This document shows, piece by piece, positions 58,491-64,000 of a stretch of 64,000 nucleotides of DNA (positions are counted from its first letter, which is position 1; each line of letters opens with the position of its first letter). The stretch is from contig OU015650.1 of assembly GCA_907165275.2 (NCBI GenBank), positions 10,880,001-10,944,000 on the forward strand, read 5' to 3'. A program made the translations under genes and the position numbers. Origin of the DNA: Zygaena filipendulae (taxonomy: Eukaryota > Arthropoda > Insecta > Lepidoptera > Zygaenidae). Under the pieces are notes generated by a model, which was given only the letters and a program-made list of their open reading frames with translations, did not search any database and was not told the origin of the DNA.

Positions 58491-59065
58491 AAACCACGCC
58501 TCCTTTTCTTTGTGCTCGTTTACGTTACTTATCTAAATACTGGGTCAAGTTGTTGTCAAATAAGCCATAAATTTTATGTATAATCTGTGTTTTGAAGTAA
58601 ATACATAGGTTTCAATAAAACTTTAAAACCAAATAAAACTATTTCAGCGGCCTAAAATGGTGCTGTTTAAATTAACATCGTAAAATGGGGGAAGCGAAAT
58701 ACTATTAATTATAATTTGTAGTGCTTAAGTACCCATTACACTATTACACTACTTAATATTCATCGACATTTTATTAAACATCGATTTGGAGAAATAAAAG
58801 CAACATAATATTAAGTAGCTAACAAAACTATGCCCTCGCATGGTTGTGTATCAGAAGAAACCAAAGGTTAGTAGATTTACACTTCTCTTTCTGTTCTCAA
58901 ATACTCAATATTGATCACAAACTACTTAGAGATACTACCGTACCGTATTTTGAGACAGTAATTACTAAACTCCATCTGCATTGTCTATGATTGTATTGAA
59001 CACTACTAAACGAAGCACCAAATACACGTCATAATTCTTAGCTCATAGCAGGACAGGATTCAAAT
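58491..59065. other. Intergenic spacer between the two arrays, divergent promoters expected
   Basis: AT-rich, about 575 bp. Contains a short ATG frame at about 58,830-58,867 (MPSHGCVSEETK) followed by AAAG|GTTAGT, which could be a small upstream exon but has no other support. No TATA box stands out. Confidence 0.4.
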
Positions 59066-59290
59066 GTGGGCGTGGTTGGGACTCCAATTCCGGTGTCGTA
59101 TAATCCGCGGGTTACCGATAATGTACAGCCCGGAATGCACGACACCGGAATGCACAGCACAGGAATTCATAGCCTAGGATTCGAATCCAGGGATTCCAAT
59201 TACGGCGCTGTACATTCCGGTGGCGTACAATCTCGTGTCGTGCATTCCGGTGTCGCCTTTTCCGGTGCTGTACAATACAGGGCCTCAAGT
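59066..59290. repeat. Array of about 15-bp CCGGAATGTACAGCA-like units, right part
   Basis: It contains CCGGAATGCACGACA, CCGGAATGCACAGCA, GTACATTCCGGTGGCG, GTGCATTCCGGTGTCG and TTCCGGTGCTGTACA: the same unit as at 58,241, largely inverted toward its right end. It stops 44 bp before the Gemin2 start codon, so it forms most of the proximal promoter or 5' UTR. Confidence 0.75.
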
Positions 59291-59333
59291 CTGTGACAAA
59301 TTTTATTGAACTATATTTATTGAAGAAATAAAG

Positions 59334-59561
59334 ATGTCAAACAAGTGTATTTATAAAGTAAAAAACAACAATGAAGAACCAGATTCCTTGATATCACCAT
59401 GCTTCGAGATAGGTCCGGATGTAGAACTTAAAGACATACCTACAAATGGTGAAGAGTATCTATTGAAAGTTATAAACGAACGTCAAAATATCCCTGCTGT
59501 TGTTAGATGTGATATTGATGTTTCAAAGTTACCTAATAATCAGACCTATTTTGTAGATCAA
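59334..59561 (+). CDS. Gem2: Gemin2 exon 1
   Basis: ATG at 59,334 in context AATAAAGATG, 76 codons, donor GATCAA|GTGAGC, phase 0. It encodes SLISPCFEIGPDVELKDIPT, then LLKVINERQNIPAVVRCDI. Confidence 0.9.
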
Positions 59562-62226
59562 GTGAGCAATGCCTAATGATGTTTCAAATTTATAGGACTA
59601 TCCATGGCCTTTTTCTATCAATAGCTTTTGTTTCAGAATTCATTGAAATCTGCTCCAGATAAATTGAAGCCAACAATAGAATGGCAAAATATACAAGTTG
59701 CAGATTTCTCAGATATTCGCATTTATGTATCTAGTACAAGAGCAAATAACTCATACGAGGTCTCAAGGCATGTGGGATTTGATCTCACTGATGTCTCTAA
59801 ATGGAAGAGATTCTTTGAAGACAATGAACCAACACTATCTCATGTTTTGAAATTTCACCAATCTGTCCTTGACCATGCCTTAGAAGCTATTGTTGAGATA
59901 CTAGATGAAGTAGAACCCAATAACACAATTGATCACAAAATGGGTAAGTTTAATATAATGGATAATGGCCCCTTGTCTAATCCAGCACCCCCTGTAATCT
60001 GACATGCCTATCACTGTTGGGTATAGGAACATAAACATTATTGACATCTTCACTAATTTAAGTTAGTAGTGGTAGTTCAGATAGAATCTTATTATTTTGA
60101 TCTGTAATCTTTTGGATAACAATGTCCTCTTTCTCAAAAAAATCCAGAATCTTCCAATCATCTTAGTAATCTATAATCCAAAAAAATTGATAGTCCGACA
60201 CTGCCCTACAAAACGTTTTTCGGATTACTAGGTGTCCACTGTATTAGCATTTAACATAACGTATTTATATTAATACAATGATATGATGATCTCAACAGCA
60301 GTATGAAACACTCTCAACTTAACAAAAGAATGAACATTTACACACAAGTTTAAAGATATGCTCTCTAGATACACTCTATCCATATTTTACAACAATATTG
60401 ATTGTGTAAATAAGATTGCATAAAATATAATACATATGTATTTTATATGGATGGGCCGAAATTCGTTAAATGAATTTAGTTCTGTCATTTATTTATCAAT
60501 GAAGTGAAATGAAATGAAATTAAGATTCTTCCTAACATTGTCAGAGTTTTCGAAACATTGAAATAATTGTCACCAAAAATATTGTTTCTAATTTTTATCA
60601 AAGTACAAATGTGCAGATGGTGCAAAAACACCAAGGATTTTACATTTCTGCCAAGGAGTCTGTTAGGTATTTTTTTTGTTCACATTGATTACCTGACTGA
60701 GAAAAGACACTCAGAATAAACAGAGCTTCCATGAGGCAATAAAAATATTTGTATTATTGATTGGTTCTAAAAAACTTCATGTAAGGGAACTTTCATGGCC
60801 CACCAGCCATACGGGCATTGGTCTTTAGGCCCCAAAACATTATTCAAATGTCTGGAAGATATCATCAGCTGCTGCTTCTAGCCACTGAGCAAATAATCAC
60901 TACGTTTTAAGAGTCTGCACATTCATACTAATTGCTGAAGCGATCTATGAAAACATTTTGTTCCAACCTTACCAATGTAATGTATGACGCAGGACCATAG
61001 GAATTTGGTTAAGGATTCCAAAGTTGGTAAGGGAGTTCGCACTTTGCAAATAGATCCATAGTAAATTTAGCTTCAAGGGATTGTTGGGCTGCTTCTGGCG
61101 GGTAAATTAATAATTGAACACTATAATTGAAATATTCAACTGAAAGTCTGTAGTTTATGTCTAAGTCTGAATGTGGTTTTATGAAAATGTTATTTTCAAG
61201 AGTAGGTATAAGTTTTGTTTTTACTATAATATTTTTATCACAATTATGAATAAATATATGTCATATCATTTGTAACACCCACAACTATGCCTACATAGTA
61301 CATACTGACCATGGTCAGTCACACAATATCAGTTTATAGAAAAGTTTGATTTTTACTGTAAGAGCAATATGATACCTCACAGACCACAAGTTTTTATGGC
61401 TAGAGCATTTAATTAGTAATAATAATAATATAATAATGATCCACTTCACAACACATAGATCTACTTGATCCCACAGTAAGCTATTATTAACTTGTGTCCT
61501 GGAAATAAAGCAAACATGGAAATCAAGCAAACGTGGAAATCAAGCAAACGTGGTATATACTACAAAGAATTACATATTATATTTTATACTATAGATATAT
61601 AAACACACCCAGACAGTAAAGTATTATATTATCTCTGCCCAGACTAAAAAGTGGAACCCTGTGTTCATCACACAAAGTGCACCCCCACCGGGAATCGAAC
61701 CCGGAACCTCTGATTAGCGGGCAGGCATGGTGAGTGGTGACCTACTAAGCTGGTCGTCTCGTCTTTGTTTGTAATAAAACATCGAGCTACTCAAATGTGT
61801 AGCCTAGCTAGCCGCTGCGTCAATGTTAGAGTGGCTTGATGTTTTCTTACAAGGAAATGCTTCAGTTTCAACTTTCCATGCAAGCATAAGCTAGAACAAG
61901 TTCTAAGAAAACAAAACCTAAACTGCTATTTTATGATTCCAGGTCAATGGATATATTCTCTAATGGCGTGCTTAAATCTACCACTTTTATCAGATTCAAT
62001 TAGTACCCTGAGAGATCTAGCAAGAAAAGTTGCAGAAATTAGGTAAAAAAAAATTGCATTTTATGCAACATTCCAGATATTTGATATAAAAATCTAATTT
62101 TAGATATTTCATTTTAGATCCCGGATAGATCCAGAAGATGATAATGCATCATTGGCTGTAGCGCCATTGAATATTTTCATTTGTTTAGTAGCGCGTTATT
62201 TCAGACAATATGATCTGGCTGATTAA
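59334..62226 (+). CDS. Gem2: Gemin2 (SIP1), SMN-complex snRNP assembly factor, complete
   Basis: Gemin2 binds SMN and holds the Sm protein pentamer during assembly of spliceosomal snRNPs in the cytoplasm. Four exons (59,334-59,561; 59,637-59,943; 61,943-62,042; 62,118-62,226) join in phase to 247 residues (human 280). Recognisable blocks are LKPTIEWQNIQVADFSDIR, the region that precedes the helical domain; the C-terminal GQWIYSLMACLNLPLLSDSI; LRDLARKVAEIRSRID; and NIFICLVARYFRQYDLAD at the very end, matching the family's LNLLICLVSRYFDQRDLAD. The N-terminus is short and has ISPCFEIGPD in place of the usual start. Divergent from armi with about 1.3 kb between start codons. AATAAA follows at 62,405. 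Confidence 0.93.
59637..59943 (+). CDS. Gem2: Gemin2 exon 2
   Basis: Acceptor TTTTGTTTCAG, donor ATGG|GTAAGT. It encodes NSLKSAPDKLKPTIEWQNIQ, then VGFDLTDVSKWKRFFEDNEP and VLDHALEAIVEILDEVEP. One base is carried to exon 3. The intron before it is only 75 bp. Confidence 0.92.
59944..61942. other. Gemin2 intron 2, 2 kb
   Basis: AT-rich, with a tRNA-derived SINE fragment at about 61,640-61,760. No other feature was recognised. Confidence 0.6.
61640..61760 (-). mobile_element. tRNA-derived SINE fragment
   Basis: On the minus strand GGTTCGATTCCCGGTGGGGG is a tRNA B box and T-arm. Upstream of it is GACGACCAGCTTAGTAGGTC, a degenerate A-box region. It lacks a tRNA fold over its full length and continues into non-tRNA sequence, as in a SINE head. 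Confidence 0.65.
61943..62042 (+). CDS. Gem2: Gemin2 exon 3
   Basis: Acceptor TATGATTCCAG, donor TTAG|GTAAAA. It encodes GQWIYSLMACLNLPLLSDSI, then STLRDLARKVAEI. Carries two bases in and two out. Confidence 0.93.
62118..62226 (+). CDS. Gem2: Gemin2 exon 4 (terminal)
   Basis: Acceptor TTTCATTTTAG; one base completes Arg. It encodes SRIDPEDDNASLAVAPLNIF, then ICLVARYFRQYDLAD and TAA at 62,224-62,226. Confidence 0.93.
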
Positions 62227-62404
62227 CAAACTAGCCAGTCATCCATGTTAGCGGTATGATTTCATTATTAACTTTAAACTACAATTTAACCAAACAAGTA
62301 TGATTCTTTTTGTTTAATTTTAAACAAAATTCATTTTAGATTTGTTGACCTTGTTGGCTCAGACGAAATTGGTAGATTTGTTGAAAACAGTAGGTTGCTT
62401 ATGA

Positions 62405-62410
62405 AATAAA
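62405..62410 (+). terminator. Gem2: Gemin2 poly(A) signal
   Basis: AATAAA 178 bases after the stop codon. Confidence 0.6.
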
Positions 62411-62488
62411 GATAGTTAAAGATATGAATGAAGATATGATATGTGTGATAATTATTCAAGATATATGCTCTTTTAAATTAATTTGAGG

Positions 62489-62830
62489 AAATGAGGATTA
62501 TCTAGGTACATATCGTGGCGCTGATTTAGATCTTTCTAATTCTTTTTTCGGCGAAGTCGACAATAAAGCATATTCTTGAAAGGTACTGGATTTCTATTTA
62601 AAACAGAGTAACTACAGACAGAGATACCTACATAGGACTGATTTGAATGTGAAAATTGGCCAAGTTGTATGCCTTCTTTAAATAAAGAGGATTATCTACA
62701 AAACTTGGCACCTATTTAGATTTCTTCAATTCTTTTGTCGGCGAAATTGATAACCAAGCATATTCTTGATACTGAACTTGGCTTCGACTTTCACATTTAT
62801 GTTTTTGATGCTCAGTCGTATTCAAACAAT
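62489..62830. repeat. Imperfect tandem duplication, about 195-bp unit
   Basis: The block GAGGATTATCTAGGTACATA...TTTTTTCGGCGAAGTCGAC...AAGCATATTCTTGA (62,489-62,582) recurs diverged at about 62,687-62,773 (GAGGATTATCTACAAAACTT...TTTTGTCGGCGAAATTGAT). The following CACATTTATGTTTTTG resembles the end of the MITE at 34,267-34,597. Confidence 0.65.
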
Positions 62831-63323
62831 AAATAAATCAAAAAAAAAAGAAAACAACCTGTGAGCCGCTCGCCGACTTGCCCCCTAGCCAAATTGATAT
62901 TCTAAAATCGTTAATGCATAGTAAACTAAGTAACGAATCATCATGTCACTTGGTCAGTCAATCAAAATTTTAATTTTCCTATGCGTTAACGATTGTAGAA
63001 TTGTATTCGATCGCGATCGTACTAACAGCTGAAGCTTCGCTCGCTGTGTGCATGGCGCTTGCCTTGTACAATGTACATCCTATACGGCTTAGTGAGTTAG
63101 TTACCTACGTGTATTGAGTAGGTACCTTGTGAATGTAGTCGTTAGCTATATGTAAAGGTGATGTTTTTTAAGTGAATTTATTTTCCCCGTACTATTTTGA
63201 AAAATTACCAAACTTATGATATTATTTTTTCGCTTATCCTATTCGTTATAACGTAGGTAGGTATACCTTCAGCTCTGTAAATATTTGCAGCAAATTTTGC
63301 CACACTTTAATCTATACAAATAA
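62831..63323. other. Spacer downstream of Gemin2, nothing recognised
   Basis: AT-rich with an imperfect mirrored pair around ATCGTTAATGCATAGTAAAC and CCTATGCGTTAACGATT (about 62,907 and 62,978), possibly a small foldback. No gene recognised. Confidence 0.4.
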
Positions 63324-63929
63324 TAGTACATTGTTATCCAAGGGGTGAAAGTAACTCATTTAGTGCCGAGACGTGGTTTGGCGACCGAGCGTAGCGAGGG
63401 CGCCAATAGTTCGAGGCACTAAATAAGTTACTTTCTCCCGAGGGTAACACTGTGCTTTTCATTACGAATGCAAGGAAAGTCAAAATAAAAATAGGAATTA
63501 GCTAAAGAAAAAATGAGTGAAGATCGGATAGTCGCTTGACACTTTCCCACCTATTTCTTTTTCTTTGGCCGGCTAGCTATTCAGCCAGTATTTTTTATTT
63601 ACATTGTGGCGACCTAAAAAAAATATTTTCTTTAATTATTAAGTATTAATTAAAGAAAATAAAAAATATAAATAGGAATTAGCTTAAGAAAAAGTGAGTG
63701 AATTTTATTTTAATTAATACCTACTTAAACTTTACGTTATTTCAATTTTACATTGCGCTGGCTGTATAGAAAGTTGAAACATGGTTCAATAGAAATGTGA
63801 AAATAGACCTAGTTTTTTTTAATAATTTGACAGTTGTCAGTTGAAAGCGATTCTCCCTAGGGCTGAAAAGGGCTACTTTCAACCCGCTTCTCAGGCAACT
63901 TCAGACCTACTTTCCGAGCATGAGTAATG
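63324..63929 (-). repeat. Hairpin repeat family, copy E (long form)
   Basis: A minus-oriented long-form copy from TAGTACATTGTTATCCAAGG to CTTTCCGAGCATGAGTAATG. It contains the segment GGCCGGCTAGCTATTCAGCC and the stem-loop core CCGAGCGTAGCGAGGGCGCC. Mirror image of copy C at 14,302-14,939. Confidence 0.75.
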
Positions 63930-64000
63930 AAAAAAAAATTGAAGTGTCTGTAGTTTCAAATTTACAGCTTTTCACTAAATGCATACGAAAACATACGGTA

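Noticed and set aside
58241..58570. Open frames of about 80-109 codons on plus in the upstream array
   Set aside because: They are translations of the 15-bp repeat units (no shift on repetition because 15 is a multiple of three) and have no gene context.
61680..61750. Possible tRNA gene on the minus strand
   Set aside because: The T-arm/B box is good but the acceptor stem, anticodon arm and A box cannot be completed; it reads as a tRNA-derived SINE.

Overview
This window is nuclear DNA from an insect, almost certainly a moth or butterfly (Lepidoptera). The evidence is AT-rich non-coding DNA full of TAGGTACCTA-type strings, dozens of Helitron ends of the lepidopteran type (5' TCTATACTAATATTATAAA, 3' hairpin followed by CAGCTAG|T), tRNA-derived SINE pieces, and small phase-matched exons scattered among them. 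No species can be named. The only long open frames belong to transposable elements and to one large helicase exon, so genes were read by splicing exons and checking that reading phases match.

Layout. (1) 1-12,037: no host exon found; repeats, GC-rich blocks and a decayed RTE-type LINE. It is probably intron or 5' flank of the next gene. (2) 12,038-22,071 (+): the last five coding exons of an AGTPBP1/Nna1-type cytosolic carboxypeptidase. Its 6.4-kb intron carries a young, internally deleted Ty3/gypsy-type LTR retrotransposon (14,944-18,518) beside several copies of an unclassified hairpin repeat. (3) 22,072-27,870: 3' UTR and repeat-rich space between two tail-to-tail genes. (4) 27,871-41,150 (-): a complete 14-exon Hook gene, predicted 746 residues, with every splice phase consistent. 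(5) 41,151-49,026: a transposon graveyard, including a TIR element with a MADF-like ORF and nested insertions. (6) 49,027-58,032 (-): a complete 7-exon Armitage/MOV10L1-type RNA helicase, predicted about 1,183 residues, with two broken LINEs in an intron. (7) 58,033-59,333: a head-to-head intergenic region built largely from an array of about 15-bp CCGGAATGTACAGCA-like units. (8) 59,334-62,226 (+): a complete 4-exon Gemin2 gene, 247 residues. (9) 62,227-64,000: 3' UTR and repeats.

How the genes relate. The four host genes are ordinary conserved eukaryotic genes with unrelated jobs: tubulin deglutamylation, dynein cargo adaptor, piRNA/RNA silencing helicase, and SMN-complex snRNP assembly. Two of them, armi and Gemin2, are divergent and may share regulatory DNA contributed by a repeat array.

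Most unusual signals. Two tiny insertions (32 bp and 29 bp) are near-perfect palindromes flanked by 8-bp direct duplications; one interrupts the retrotransposon protease frame. Hook exon 9 has had its 3' part, splice donor included, tandemly copied into the next intron with expansion of a 21-bp heptad unit. There are also two head-to-tail Helitron junctions, a repeat-array promoter region, and a six-copy repeat family with hairpins at both ends.
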